This document shows positions 36,786 to 49,450 of a DNA stretch of 64,000 bases, one piece after another. Origin of the DNA: Pezicula radicicola. Lineage: Eukaryota; Ascomycota; Leotiomycetes; Helotiales; Dermateaceae. Both the position numbers and the translations under genes were made by a program. Numbering within the stretch: the first letter of the stretch is position 1; every line of letters starts with the position of its first letter. Under the pieces are notes generated by a model. The model saw nothing but the letters and a program-made list of their open reading frames with translations. It searched no databases and had not been told where the DNA came from. The stretch spans positions 569,321 through 633,320 of the forward strand of contig PDUO01000029.1 in NCBI GenBank assembly GCA_003008705.1, given 5' to 3'.

Positions 36786-38871
36786 AGTGTAATTCTTGGG
36801 GTTGTATTGAGGTTGTTTTGAGGAATTTGAAGAATGTGATGAGAATTGAAATGTTACTTTGAGGGATAAAGCTGACTTTATATAAGTTGTTAAGACCTAT
36901 TACATATCGACTTCATTGGAGAAGAGGACTTAATAGTGTACGTATACAACAAACTACATTGTTTCCGATATCTCCATAGATACTAATGTTAAAGCCATAA
37001 TCTCCTATATCCAAGTTGTGATTATAATATCCGTTTAGTATTCGTGGAGTACGAATTCTGGTTAGCATGAAAAGAATACGAGTCGAGGTTAGCGTAGTGC
37101 GGGCCCATCAAGCATTGTGTATCTTTTGTACTACATGCGAAGGTACAGGTTTGTAAAATTTACAGTTCATACCGAGCTTCCAAAATTCAAATAAAACCCT
37201 TTTCTTTTACAACAAACACTTCTTTACATAGAAATAATGTTGAGAGTATGCTATTGGTCCACGTGATACCCCTTTCATAAGCGAGGATATTCAAGTCCAC
37301 TTTAAGTACCTAGGTACCGTGTTAATTACTTTGTGGGAGCTCATTTTGAATTGCTACCTAATTGAGATGTAAGAGGTAAACTTGAGTAACTCACTTGTCG
37401 TGGGTGGCCTACCTGATTTGAGCAACTCAATTTGGTTGTCAATATAGTTTGGTGTCGGTCGTTCTATTTGTTGTGCAAGGCGCACTTTGAATATAACAAA
37501 GTTGCTATACTTAGGCTACTAGAAATCGGAATTTTCGGGTGCAAAATTTGGAAAGGAAGCATGCCTAAAACCTGATATAAAAAGAAAGAATGCTGTAGGT
37601 TTTGTAACTAGGCAAGGTCACGGTATAAAGGCACCTAACAATCAAAGAATCCACATAAAGGCCAATAAGTTGCTTAGATAGATTATCACTAGAACTCCAG
37701 ACAAGGGATACATAACTATAAATGCAAACATATGCTAGATGAAGATGTTGCAAGCCGGAGAGAGCTTCCCTTGAAATGATCCATACCATGTTACTAGATT
37801 AATTCTAGCGTCTAGCCAAGCGATACTAAAGAAAATCTTTATCCAACCTCCTTTTCAAATAATTCTTTAGAATGCAAGCGTTGCGTTTGATCTAACAAGC
37901 CACCATTGAATAACAACTAACGAATAAAATTGTGGCTGCTTAGAAAGCTGCTATGGTAAGACAGATAAAGCAGCTGTCTAAACTTTCAGTCGTATTAGCA
38001 TTGTGTTACACATTTGTGCTTCCCTTGAGCTCAGCACTCTTTAGGTACACCAAGCATCGTTTGCTTTTGTGTGAATACAAGTCTTGTTCCCCTGACATAT
38101 TTTCAGAATTTCTCAGGAGTATCCTAACTAGCATGCTATACATGCTACAACAAATTACGCGAGACGTGAGTCTATTATCCTCTCCTTTACTGAGCTAATT
38201 CTGCAATACCTTATTGTGTTGTTTTCCTTTTTAAGGCAACGCAATATCCATATATTTTTTGGTGGTAAAATTCCCGGGATGTCCCTGTACTGTACAAAAA
38301 GCTGTTTGACACACAAAGGGATAGCGCTACAGCTGCATAGACCATCAAGGCATGCTGTGACACGCTGCTAGATTACATCGTCTCGTCCATCATCTAAGAT
38401 GTAAGTTTACCACTCTTCATCCTATTCACTAGACTGAATTGGCGTTCTCTTTTCTCCGCCAAGCTAATGCGTACTGTGCAGTACTATAGTTCTAATTTCT
38501 TGTTCATTTCTTATACTACGCTGGCAACAGAGTGAACAGCGCCGAAACAATTCAAAATAACAACAAATTTCAAGTTTTTTTAACCTTAAGAGAGCAGAAA
38601 TAGTTTACTGTCTGTATTAGCAAAAACATATTTGTAAACCTCTTCACAAACTCCCTTGTATTTGAACGCTATTGGCGAGTGAACCTACCAGGGATGAAAG
38701 TTCTTTCCAAACGGTATTCCTAAGTAGTCTATCTCATAAAACCCTGATATTTTCTAGTTTTATCAACATGCTTCCTCCTATGTATATGATGCTCAACGCC
38801 ATCCCTTATTATGTCAACAATACTCCAATGCCAGCCCCCACAGCCAATACCCCCCAGAGCCCAGAAAGTAA
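36786..38871. other. Long intergenic stretch with dispersed core motif
   Basis: A core-motif copy (AACTTGAGTAACTCACTTG) is at 37378-37396, continuing to about 37438. Other frames (37565-37789, 37953-38198) are unconvincing. No RNA gene recognised. Confidence 0.5.
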
Positions 38872-39768
38872 CTACATAACAACCCTTTTAAACGCATCCC
38901 CCAAACCCCTCTCAACCAACCATGCCTCCAAAGCCTGCATATCCCCCCTATTGCCCCTCGCCCCACCCCTGTCTCCAAGCGAACTCGTAATCTCCACCAT
39001 CCCCTCAAAAACCCTCAAAACACTACCTCCCTCCTCCCTGTACCTCTCACTAACCTTCTTCTGATAGCTCGGAATATCGCCCCAAGATTCCGTCTTGATG
39101 AACTTCATATACGCATCCACATCCCCAGAAGCTCCTTCTAAACACAAGACCCCAGGTTTGCCAGCCAGTACAAAACCAGTCAGATTATATCCAGGTGCGT
39201 GGTTTACTAGATCATCTCGTTTCTCTCGGGTGCTGAGGGATGGGAAATAGAACCATACTCGAGAAAGTGGTTCTGCTTTTCCATTACTTGTGGTACTAGT
39301 AGGTATTTGTTGGAGATTTGACTTGATATATTTTGGTGTTTCATCCCGGATATATTCGATGGCGGAGAATACATCATCAGTAGGCATACAAGCAGAAAGT
39401 TCGGCCACTTCAGCCCTGGACATCCAATCTGGCTGTCTAACAACAACTTTCATAGGCGGCGCTTCAAGTACATCCACCTCGTCTGATCGTAATGGAATTG
39501 AGATGTTTAATTGGATTGAATTTGGATTTGTTGATTCCGACTCGATTGATAGATGTAACGCTATTGATAAATTAGGAGGGATAGTGGAGAGTGGGGGCTT
39601 TTCTGGATCTTCGTTATTGCACCAGTTCCGTAACTGTTCCATTAGGTTGTGGGTTTCGGGGTTAATGGTGAGTTCGTGACTTTCGGGGAACATAGCTGTT
39701 AGGAGGTCGATCATTGAAAGTTGAGATTCCATTATTTCGCGGGGAAGTGGGGGTGATGGATCTTCCAT
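38872..39768 (-). CDS. RWD domain / DUF1115 protein
   Basis: 298 aa, single exon. Residues about 14-130 form an RWD-type fold (MESQLSMIDLLTAMFPESHE at the start, LNISIPLRSDEVDVLEAPP and PDWMSRAEVAELSACMP). The C-terminal half matches the RWDD2-type DUF1115 region, with RVWFYFPSLSTREKRDDLV, GFVLAGKPGVLCLEG and SWGDIPSYQKKVSERYREE. The C-terminus, QALEAWLVERGLGDAF, is unremarkable. RWD domains mediate protein contacts; the precise role of this conserved eukaryotic family is not settled. Length agrees with family members. Confidence 0.87.
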   Translation of the reverse strand: MEDPSPPLPREIMESQLSMIDLLTAMFPESHELTINPETHNLMEQLRNWCNNEDPEKPPLSTIPPNLSIALHLSIESESTNPNSIQLNISIPLRSDEVDVLEAPPMKVVVRQPDWMSRAEVAELSACMPTDDVFSAIEYIRDETPKYIKSNLQQIPTSTTSNGKAEPLSRVWFYFPSLSTREKRDDLVNHAPGYNLTGFVLAGKPGVLCLEGASGDVDAYMKFIKTESWGDIPSYQKKVSERYREEGGSVLRVFEGMVEITSSLGDRGGARGNRGDMQALEAWLVERGLGDAFKRVVM

Positions 39769-40002
39769 TTTGAGAAATCCAGATCGGGTAAGAGATTATA
39801 GATCGCGTATGTTTCTTTTGTATAGATAGGTTTGTTTTGTTCAAGAGGAGGCAGATTTCCAGGTCTGTTGTTGGGTTGTTGCTCTTGAGATGTTGTTGAC
39901 CCTCGTAGGTAGACAAGAATCTTCGGAAATTTTAAGTTCAGAGAAATTAAACACGTGATCTCGGCTATCAAATCCACCCCCCTTTTACGTCTTGTATCGT
40001 AC
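39769..40002. other. 5' flank of the RWD gene
   Basis: Short AT-rich flank bordering the MITE-like copy; no gene. Confidence 0.4.
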
Positions 40003-40110
40003 GAATTGATATATAAGAGATGGGCTTGAGCAACCTAATTGACCTGAGTAATTTACTTGACTTAAGTAACTTACTTGCTTCAATCAAAATGACCTCTTAT
40101 AAATCAATTC
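40003..40110. mobile_element. MITE-like element, copy B
   Basis: GAATTGATATATAAGAG at 40003-40019 pairs with CTCTTATAAATCAATTC at 40094-40110 (16 of 17 positions). The interior is a degenerate series of ACTTGAGTAA/TTACTTGA words. Reversed, it aligns with copy A through matching landmarks (CATTTTRATT, CAAGTRARTTAC, ATCTCTT). The shared ends and interior argue for one short non-autonomous family. Confidence 0.65.
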
Positions 40111-42449
40111 ATATGGTATCACATCGTCACCTTTAACTGGGGAATTGTTTACAAAAAAGTAAACTTGCTTAGTGAAAAGGACTATGGGAAAGTCTAGAGC
40201 GCTGAACCTCGTAAATGGATGATACTAATCAGAAACAGAGATTGGAAGGGTAAACACCATGTCTGATAGAAGCTGACATGCATGGTTCAAGGTAAGATAT
40301 ATTGAACAATTGGCTCCAAAGATCTAGGGACCTCAATCTCTGCTCACAATTTCTTTCCTAGCCATCATCTTCGCAACGAGAGCCTATGGGCAGTCTCAAT
40401 TTCGATTATAGAAGTTAAAAAGGGTTAACAGCTCTGAGCAGTTGCGACTCAATGAAGGTTATCTATCTGCAATGATAACTATCAAACGAGCTACACCTGA
40501 TGACTGACTAATTAGAACTTCTAATGTAGATTTTGATGGATCTCACATAACGCTAGGGCTTTAGTAGTTCATGGGCATTCAGAATGGATCAATTACCATA
40601 CAATTCTGGGCCTTTCGAATGCTCTTTCATTTGCCCATCCACACAGAAACACAGAACATAATACAAACCCCATTGCCACCACATGTTGCTGCCCACTTAT
40701 ATTGCGCCTATTCAACAAAAACTAAGCCCCATGACTGGCTGGTCGGTAGAGTATTCCGTTAGATCTCACGTAATATTACAACATTCACCCTCCTTCCGCC
40801 CCTATTACTGCTTTAAATAAAATTTTATCCCGGGCATACAGGGGGCTTTTAGCGAGTAGAATATAGTGTTCTTAGGGGCTACAATAGCAGGTCTTTGCGA
40901 GCTTTTAGTTACTGGGCTCTTGAAACATGTATTGCTAAAAATTATATTTAATACAAACTACGTGAATTCTACCGAAGTCGTGACTTAGAAGTAACTCACT
41001 TACCTGGTTTGAATAATTTACTTAAAGTGGTTTGCGTAACTAACTTAGCTTGAGTAACTCGCTTAGTTAAGTCCATTTTAAGTGAGTTTTCCACTTGGTT
41101 TGCCATTTAAAAGTTGTTGAAAGCCAGCAATCTTTAAGCGCGTTATACCTTCCATAGTTGTAATTAAGCATGTAAAGCTCTGTCACGGAAGAATATATTA
41201 AGCTACCAAACTTCCTAAGTTTAGTTAGTTGATCAAATAAAGTCATATAGCATTGCATAAGGTATGTTCCTAGGTCATTTTCCATTATCTGAGATTGAGT
41301 AGACTTCCTTAACCACAAGCGGTGGACTTACACTAGGACATGGCTCTAGGACCAACAGAACAAACCCAGTGCAATGTACACTATCCTTAAGGCCAACTAT
41401 TTCCTCTCGCCAACCTCCCAAACATTTAAATCTCTGTCCCTCTCTATCCCCCCTCTCTCCTACAGTTCTCCCCTCTGAAACATAATACCACCAAAAACCT
41501 ACATTAGAATCCCATTACAGGACAGAACACAACCAACATACATCCTATACTCACTCCTCCTCCCCTCCCTTCCCCCAAAAACCCTAAGCCAGGAAATTTT
41601 AAACACATCCGATACCTACGCCTAAAACTAATACATAACATTTTACTGTCATCTCCTACAGAGTTATCACTTCCCTTCTAATCTACTCCTCTAATTATCC
41701 TAAACTCTCCTTCAAACCCAAACCCCCAAATTTAACATAAGTAAAAAGAAGGCCAAAAAATCACATTCTTCTCCTTCTCCTTCCCGTCTGTTGTTTCGCT
41801 CTATAGCCCGATCTTAAGGGCCTCATCCCGCCCCTAACCTTCATTACATTCCCCATCTCCGTCCGCAGCTCCTATATTTCTAATACAGCATTCTTAGCTA
41901 ATCCAGTTTTCTCCTTCTACAACGTCACAGAGAATTAATTAAAGAATTCAAATAAGAATTAGTCCTTACCCGAAGACTGTTAGGATCGAGCTATAGTTTT
42001 CATAATTATATCGTCTAAATTTAGGGTATAATAATAACAAAGTTCCGTCTTTGTAATAGGAAATATTTCCTATTCTTACAGTAACAAAAATAATCAAACT
42101 CCATTTCCTCTAATCCTCTTTCCTACTTTCTAGAAGAAAAGAGCAAGGGTACTATACTACATGGAGTCTTGAGGCAACATCAGGGTATAGATGTAGACCA
42201 ATCTCAGTATACCAAACAAGTAGTATATTTAACAAATCAGAAACCCAACGATTCTTAATTCTAAAAATTTAGACTTTAGGTATATATCCTATACTTAAGC
42301 TAAGAAATTATTTTCAGCATGTTGTTATCTTATAGGCAGTTGTCACTTTGATTTCGAAACTTTAGTGCTGATATTTTAAATGTGCTATTGCGCCTAGTGC
42401 TAGACGCTCACTTGTACTTAATGTTTCGCTGGATTTAAGGCCCTTTAGC
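40111..42449. other. AT-rich and pyrimidine-skewed stretch, probably decayed sequence
   Basis: No open gene. A strong core-motif cluster is at 40991-41070. From about 41400 to 42130 the plus strand is strongly C/T-skewed; its reverse complement contains coding-like islands broken by many stops, such as EKTGLAKNAVLEI and RPLRSGYRAKQQTGRRRRR. This suggests an old inactivated gene or element. Confidence 0.4.
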
Positions 42450-42788
42450 TTAATCCTCTTCCCTCCACGGATTTTGTTCTTCGTTTGCGATCTCATAGCC
42501 AGCTAGTGCTTCGTAGGCGGCCTCTTTTTGTTCTTGTTCTTCTTCCTATTCTTGTCCTTCTTCTGTGGTATCATTTAGGGCTAAGAGGGCTACTAGTTTT
42601 AGGTGTTCATAGACATACCGGCCTATACGCCTTGAGCTACCGCCGCAGAGATCAATGAGGTTAACTTCGACGTAGACATCTTGAGTTCATTATCCGTATA
42701 GCTGGCCGAGGATCTGCAAGATGTCAGTGTTACCACTGCTCTTGTAGGCCATGAAATGCAAGGTGTAGTAAACCACAACCAAGATTCC
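42450..42788 (-). pseudogene. Coding remnant with in-frame stops, family unknown
   Basis: On the minus strand one frame reads YYTLHFMAYKSSGNTDILQI, then two stops, then VYVEVNLIDLCGGSSRRIGR and YVYEHLKLVALLALNDTTEE. After another stop it reads a Glu/Gln-rich tail, KEAAYEALAGYEIANEEQNP, before the terminal TAA. Stop positions aside, the composition is clearly protein-like. The first block vaguely recalls an ankyrin unit, but I would not assign it. Confidence 0.4.
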
Positions 42789-43037
42789 AGCCTTAAATTA
42801 TCACCTTGAGATTCTCATTGCGTTCAATTGTCTACACACTGATGAATTTTTTTTGTCTTGACCAAAAAGACAATTGGTACGTTTGAAGATTATAGTCTCT
42901 ACGCTGTTTTCATGACAGAAGATATTCATCCATTACCAACTACAGATTTTCAAATTTCGTACACAAAACCCAACCGAAGCCCACCAATACAAGCCGTAGA
43001 TTCGTAAATCATCAACGCTAAAAACTCATTCAACAAC
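42789..43037. other. Spacer between the remnant and the low-complexity gene
   Basis: AT-rich; holds the 3' flank of the large low-complexity gene. Confidence 0.4.
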
Positions 43038-46000
43038 TTAGTAATTCTGAGAAGGGTTCACTCCATCGTTCCTTCCCGCAGCGTGTCCCACTCCAGTGTC
43101 TTGATCAAGTCTACCCTCTCCCTGATCAACCAATCTTTCTCTCTCGGACGAAGAACCAGGAATATGCGAGCTAGTGGTTTCACTTCCAAGTCCAGAAGTT
43201 TGGCCGTAGCCAGACTGCGCGGCTAGGTGAGAAGCAGGTGGGTCCTTGTGCAACTTGTTGCGTCCATCGGAGCCGGTATACCCAGCATCATGGGTTGTAA
43301 TACCTCTTCCGGCCCTAGTACTACCTGAAGTCTGATCATAGGCGCCAGTACCGGTACCTGTCTGGCCGTAACCCTGGGAAATTCCAGCATTTGATGGGAG
43401 ACCAGTTCCTGATGTTTGTCCTTGTCCGTATCCCGTCCCAGTAGTTTCGGTTCCAGGATGGGTGCCTTCTAAACCGTATTGATTGCCGGTTCCAGAGATG
43501 CCTGAGGTTTTACCGTACCCTGCACCAGTTGAGGTTTCCGTTCCAGCGTATTGACCTTCATGTTTGTGATGTTCATCCTCAGCTAATCCAATTCCGCCGG
43601 CGCCCACAGCTGCATCTCTCCCCAAATGGTGTTGACCTTGGCTAGAGTAGGCATCCTCGTGACCGTATCCTTGACCGGTGGAGGTAGTTCCTGCCATTAT
43701 GTGTTAGCTAGAATCTATACAAGATGAGGCTTCGCCAATCAACAAAATGAAATCAATAATCGAGATGTCGAAAGTCCTGCTAACCTTACTTAAGATTATC
43801 CAACTCAACCATTGGCCTCAAGGTATGTAGGATCCGAACGAATGCCAAGTGAAGCGCCGCTTACCTTGAACGTCACTGTTTCTGTCAACACCGTGCAACT
43901 TATCACCAAGATCGGTTCCTGGGGGCTTCTCGTCCAATGGGACTGCGCCTCGGTGTTTGTCGTGTTCATAAATGCTGACTCCTACGGACCCCGCGCCCAA
44001 TGCCGCATCATGTCCGTAGTGATGGCTAGAATCTGTCTGGCCATGTTCACCAGCCAAGGCGTTCCCAGGGCCAGCTCCAGTACCTACTCCATAGTTACCC
44101 GGTGCAGTTGGAAGCGGTTTGTTGTCCAAAGACTCATTAGCGCCGTGATGCTTGTCAACTTCATAGGCTCCAGCGCCAAGAGCCCCAACGCCTGCTGCAC
44201 CCACAGCCGTATCACGGCCTGCATGGCTGTTATGTTCACGTTCTTGGCGATCAAACTCGGCTTCTTCTTCTGGAGTGTATTTCTTGCTCTTGTCACGGTC
44301 TAAGCGACGACGAAATTAGCGATGATCACATGATACGGAGACGTAACAACTTACGCAAGAAGCTAAAAAGACCACCGCTCTTATGCTCCTTCTTCTCTTC
44401 CTTCAACTCCTTCTTCTGCTCCTTCTCGACAGCCTTCGAATCTTTGTCATTTTTATGGGGTTTGTCTGCTTCATACACCGCACCACCGACAAGCCCAGCC
44501 CCTGCGGCCTTTTCACCGTAGTGATGATCTTTGGATCTGTTGTCATCAATATTAGAGGTGTGAGGTCCTGTGGTTGTTGTAGTTGTAGTTCCGGTTGTGG
44601 AAGAGTATGGCTCGTTGACATTTTCTTTCTTGTGATGATGCCTCTCAGCCTCGTATGCGCCTGCTCCTAAACCGGCCCCGGCAAGACCTACATCTCTACC
44701 AGTATGATGATCTTTATGTTCCTTCTTCTCCTCCTTGAGCTCCTGCTTATGCTCCTTTTTCTCTTCCTTGACTTCTTTCTTGTGCACTTTCTTAGCCTCT
44801 TTCTCAGCATGAGACAAATCTTTGTCGTTTTTGCGATGCTTGTCCGCCTCATATGCACCAGCCCCAAGTGCGCCAACTACTGCAGTATCTCGTCCCTTGT
44901 GCGAGTCATGCGAGTCATGTGAAGTTCCTGTGCCAGTAGTGGTCTTATCTCCCTTGGACTTAACTCTAGGATCCAGCTTGTTCATCCAGTCCTTGCTGTG
45001 TGGCCCAGCCGTGTTGGGGGCTGGTCCTGGGAGAGAAGATGTATCTGTCCCACCAGTTGTCGTGCCAGAGGTAGACGAGTAACCTGGCTCATTTTGGCTG
45101 CTTTTGTGAGATTTTTCTGCCTCGTATGCTCCTGCCCCGAGTACGCCAACTCCTGCAACTCCTGCGGCATCTCGTCCTTTGTGCGAGTCATGTGTAGTTC
45201 CTGTGGTATGGTCTTTTGTAGTACCACTAGTTCCTGATTGGCTCACTGGAAATGTCTGGTGGCCTGTGCCTGGCTGATGGGTTCCAGAAGATTGGTTGTA
45301 CGCTGATTGACCGACGCTCGAAGTTGGTGCTGATGCAGAATGAGAACCTTCATGCTGGCGACGTTCATGCTCTGCCAGCCCAATTGTGCCAGCGCCAATA
45401 GCCGCGTCTCTACTAGTATGATGGCTATCCCTGCTAGTATGGTGGGTATTAGCTTCTTCTACTCCACCGCCATGATGCTTTGAGTGATGAAGGGCATCCT
45501 CAAGACCAGTGATGGAGCTTTTGTTGACATGTGGGTCAAGACGATTAGCTGTATCTGTAGAGTGTGGGCCACTAACAGCAGTCCCTATCGGGGTGCCGTA
45601 GTACGCACCGCTCTGACCAGACGGCGTTGCACCAGCATAACCGCCTTGCGTAGTGGTTCCAAGGTTATCCCGTTCATTCTCGCGGTGGTGATAAATACCC
45701 CCGCCCGCCAGCCCAGCAGCTCCTGCCCCTAAAGCAAATTCGCGTCCTGTATGGCTCCCTGAAGATGTATTTGTGTCATAAGGAACTTCTGGTGAGCCGG
45801 TTGTTGAAGTCCCAGTGGTGGTAGAATCAACTCGTGGATCAACTTTGTTCAAGAGATTTGCACTGTGCACTGGCTGCTGGCTAGTTGTATTGGAAGAGAT
45901 TCCTGAACTGTATCCTGGTTGCGATGTAGGTTCTGAGCCGTACCCGGGTTGCCCAGTTGTGTTTGAAGTGATTTCTGAACCGTAATTCGATTGACCTGTA

Positions 46001-46726
46001 GTTCCCGAGCCGTATTCTGCACCGGTTCCAGTACCCTCGTGCTTTCTATGTTCACGCTCGGCTAAGCCTACAGCCCCTAAGCCAGTAGTTTCAATACCAG
46101 TATCCCGTCCTAGGTTATGTCGCGTGCCAGTGCCAGTGCCAGTAGTATCTGTTGTATGACCTGTACTTTGGCCAACATTTGAGGTAAAGCCTGTATTTGT
46201 ATTATCGGCTCTTGGGTCTGCCTTGTTCGCAAGATTGGAGCTGTGAATTGGTTGACCTTCTGTGTTTGATATATTGCTTAGGCCTTGCCCAGTACTTCCT
46301 ATGTTCGAGAGGCCTGTACCTGCTCCCTGTTCATGGGTGTATGTAGGAGAGGTCGGGGATTGGTCGAAACCAGTTGTTCCCGACTCATGTTGGGCAGTCT
46401 GTTGTCCAATCCCGCTGGTTCCAGCATCTCCACCGGTGTGTGAACCAGTGTTTGTAGTATCTGATACATCGAAGGCACCTGGGATGTGGGGCGTGTCAAT
46501 AGTTCGTGGTGTATCGTGGGTTTTGGCGAGATGGCTTCCTTCGCCAGTCAAGCCCCCAGTGTGTCCAGTCGTGGTACTTGTTCCCGAATTGACGGGGTCT
46601 GCAGATGTGCCAGAGCCGTGTTGTTTCTGGTCATCGGTCGACTTTCTTGAGGAACTAAGGCTATTAGCATTACTCGACGACAGATGGGCAATTGAAAACG
46701 TACAGAATGTTTCTGAGCGTCTCCAT
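43038..46726 (-). CDS. Large His/Gly/Thr-rich low-complexity protein with repeated 'GRDxxxGAGxxGLAEHE' modules
   Basis: Four exons (46726-46704, 46660-44355, 44299-43865, 43690-43038) sum to 3417 nt, 1138 aa. The start METLRNIL is encoded by a 23-nt first exon. No signal peptide or TM helix is visible, although relatives are often named 'cell surface protein'. Modules of the form GRDAAxGAGxxGLAEHExRxHE recur about ten times, separated by Gly/Thr/Ser-rich spacers. A second motif of the type SANLLNKVDPRVDS recurs four or more times. Two Lys/Glu/His blocks (EKEAKKVHKKEVKEEKKEHK) would form charged helices. Extreme hydrophilicity and low complexity suggest a disordered, possibly LEA-like stress-protective or condensate-forming protein; this is inference. 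The last intron is long (174 nt), so its acceptor is less certain. Confidence 0.78.
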
Positions 46727-49450
46727 GATTAACAGTTATGAGTAACAAGTTAAATGGAAAAATGACAAAAATACTGGGGTGGTGTGATCGTGATTGGGTA
46801 TAAGAGAGGGGTGAAGAGGTGAGTGTGGAAAAGTGAAGTGTAGCAGAATATGGGTGGGAAGTATATAAGAGGCATGTGTAGATGAGGTAGATACTTCCAA
46901 ACGCAGCTAAGCTTCAGACCCTCCCCTAACAAACAGGGTAATAGAGGGGTACCAAAAAATTATGATGATGTTGTGGCGTAAGCTATCGAGATGCAAAGTG
47001 CCATTGGATATGGAGCTCAAAGCTGGAGGATGACCAGTTCTAGCCGCATGCTTTGGTGCCAACCTCCTCTAAAAACCTGCATACTCCTAGTATTCGTGCT
47101 CTGCTTTGCTTCGTATGAGAACAATGCTGCCATATTCTGCCAGCATGTCGCCATAGCAGCTCGACAAATGGCTCCCGGTACGGAGAAGTGCTATCGAAAT
47201 CTAACAATTGCTATCAACGGCAAATAAATTGAGGACAGGCCTTCTGCCATGAATGTCCAATGCCAATGCCAATGCCAACTTCCAAGTCCAACAAAATATG
47301 AAGACGGCAGCTCCCAAAGGATTAGAGAGCTATGGGAAGTGGCATCGTGTAAGCGCATGCATGGGGTTGATATTGGTGGATTGGATGCAGTTGGGTTAGG
47401 ATCAGCTCTTAGATGGAGATTTCTTCCCTGCATGCAAATCATGCGATGGGGAAATGATGAGAACCTGCAGCACAACCCCGCAGTTTTTTGCCTTTGATCC
47501 AATGTGGAGTACGCTGTCATCGTGGCGGCTTCTTGGCTTATGGTGCTTCAGCCACGTATGAAGATATGGTGTGGCGCAGCAAGCACCAAAGACAAGAAAC
47601 ACGAGAAAGAAGCAAAAAGATCGGATCAATAATGACGTGCTCGTCTATGATGATTGTTGTGAAACTTGCTCTGCCCTAAAGTTTGATGCAACTTTTGGTA
47701 AGAGTCTCGCCATTTTTACTTTTCCATTCGCATGTCCACCTCCTACGAAATACAGGGTCGAAAATAGACCAAGTCTTCCACCACCAGTTGTTCTGAAGAT
47801 TCAAACGCACTGACTCGATGTTACAGGTAGTCACTCGGGGATTGGCTGGTTTTCAGCATACGCTTGTGCACTCAAGCTTAAATCCCTCTAGAAATTTAGC
47901 CCTCCATAACTGCTAGCGTGTAATCTGCTGGTGGAAAAGACCATGTTGTAGTGACATGTGTCGAGCTGAGAGCTGAACAGGTGATAGGCGGCAGCGGCGT
48001 GAGTAACGACACAGTAATTCACGTGCTGACGCCGATCAACTCCCCTACCGGTAAGCGAATGTCGTTGAAGAAAATGTACTCAATTGGTAACTCCCGAGGG
48101 CTCTGCATGCCACGTTAGGTAGGTCCGTACAAAGGCACACTGGACTGGATTCCAGTCCGAGCCATACTGATATTTGGTCTGGGAAAGGAAGCTGTCAGGA
48201 TGAGTGAAACATCGCCTAAATGAGAAAGACTGCCGGGCGGAATTACAATATGGCAGGAGGTCCAGAATATGAGGCAGTTACGCGACGAGCAGCGCAGTAC
48301 TTCCTCTACTTCCTTCCATTTTCTTCGCTTCCAAAAAAAAATCCGAAGCCTAAAAGGTAAGATGCAGTCCAGCGACATCTACGTGACGTAGCGAATATTC
48401 CTCTCCGACTCTGAAGATTTAGTTTTTTGATAAGTACGTTAATTGATGTGACCGGATTTCCGTGCAAAGTGAGGGTGGGAATAAGAGCTGAATCTGAGGA
48501 AAGAAACTTGCAACCAGCAGCACCAAATCGAAGGCTCAATTGGACGTAGTTGGTGCTGGGCATCAAAAGACACCAGGGAACACAAATATTTCCTGCTGAC
48601 CCGGTCTGTACTATCTATTATAACGGATAAGATCGCCCAATAGCTGTATTTGACGTTCAAGCCTTGGGCTGCCGTAGAGACAGTTGGTTACCTTGATATA
48701 CCTCCAAATGCTCTTGTGGTCGTGAAGGGACTGATGAGCTCAGTCACGGTGTCTCCAAAACCTACACTGAACACCCTAATCTTCCCCAGTCGTACAACAG
48801 ACCAAGACATCAGTACAAGCTTTGAATGGTTCACAGGTAGGTGGTGTGCTCCGCAACTGCTTGGTGCTTCTCAACTCGCGATATTGGATGGCGGCCATCG
48901 GACCAGAGAATACGGATTGAATGAAACATTGCAACTCCATCCTGATTTGAAGTTATGTCCCTCTCCTTGGGATTTCATATTGAGAATTTGCTGGAACACC
49001 TGCAGACTGCTGGTGACGAGCTACGCACGAGAGCTAATACTATACTAGAACGAGCCGTCGCGGGCGCTTGCAACAACTTGTCATTCACTAAAGCTAGCCG
49101 AAGAAAACCAACGTTGCTATCGCCATGAAACAAATAGGGTAAAACGATGAGCTTGAAAGGTTAATTAGAGAAACGGAGAGTAGGACGAGGTTGGAATTAA
49201 GCTGGGACCCTCCATGTCCACGTGATCTTCAACTAAGCCCTTTGCGGATGATAGCTTGCGGCGGGTGAAATCATGCCAAGGTCGTCATCTCGAACACCTC
49301 TCGGTCACAAAGCTGAAGGTGCCTAATTCCACTCACTACTATCAGGCGACCTCCCTTTGCATCTGGACCTTTACTTCTTCCGCTTGTACTTTAACCAACG
49401 CCTTCTTGTATATCCTCATCTTCTTGCCTTTCGCTGTATCCTCCTGAGTC
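46727..49450. other. Long intergenic stretch, no supported gene
   Basis: Promoter of the low-complexity gene at the left and of ATG27 at the right. Frames within (for example 47191-47520 and 48650-49048) overlap each other on both strands and show no family signature. A CCAATG-type hexamer repeat occurs near 47258-47276. Confidence 0.45.

Noticed and set aside
38672..39064. Plus-strand frame over the RWD gene
   Set aside because: Antisense shadow of the conserved RWD/DUF1115 coding region.
44330..44922. Leu/Phe-rich plus-strand frames resembling membrane proteins
   Set aside because: They are complements of the Lys/Glu-rich codons of the large low-complexity gene.
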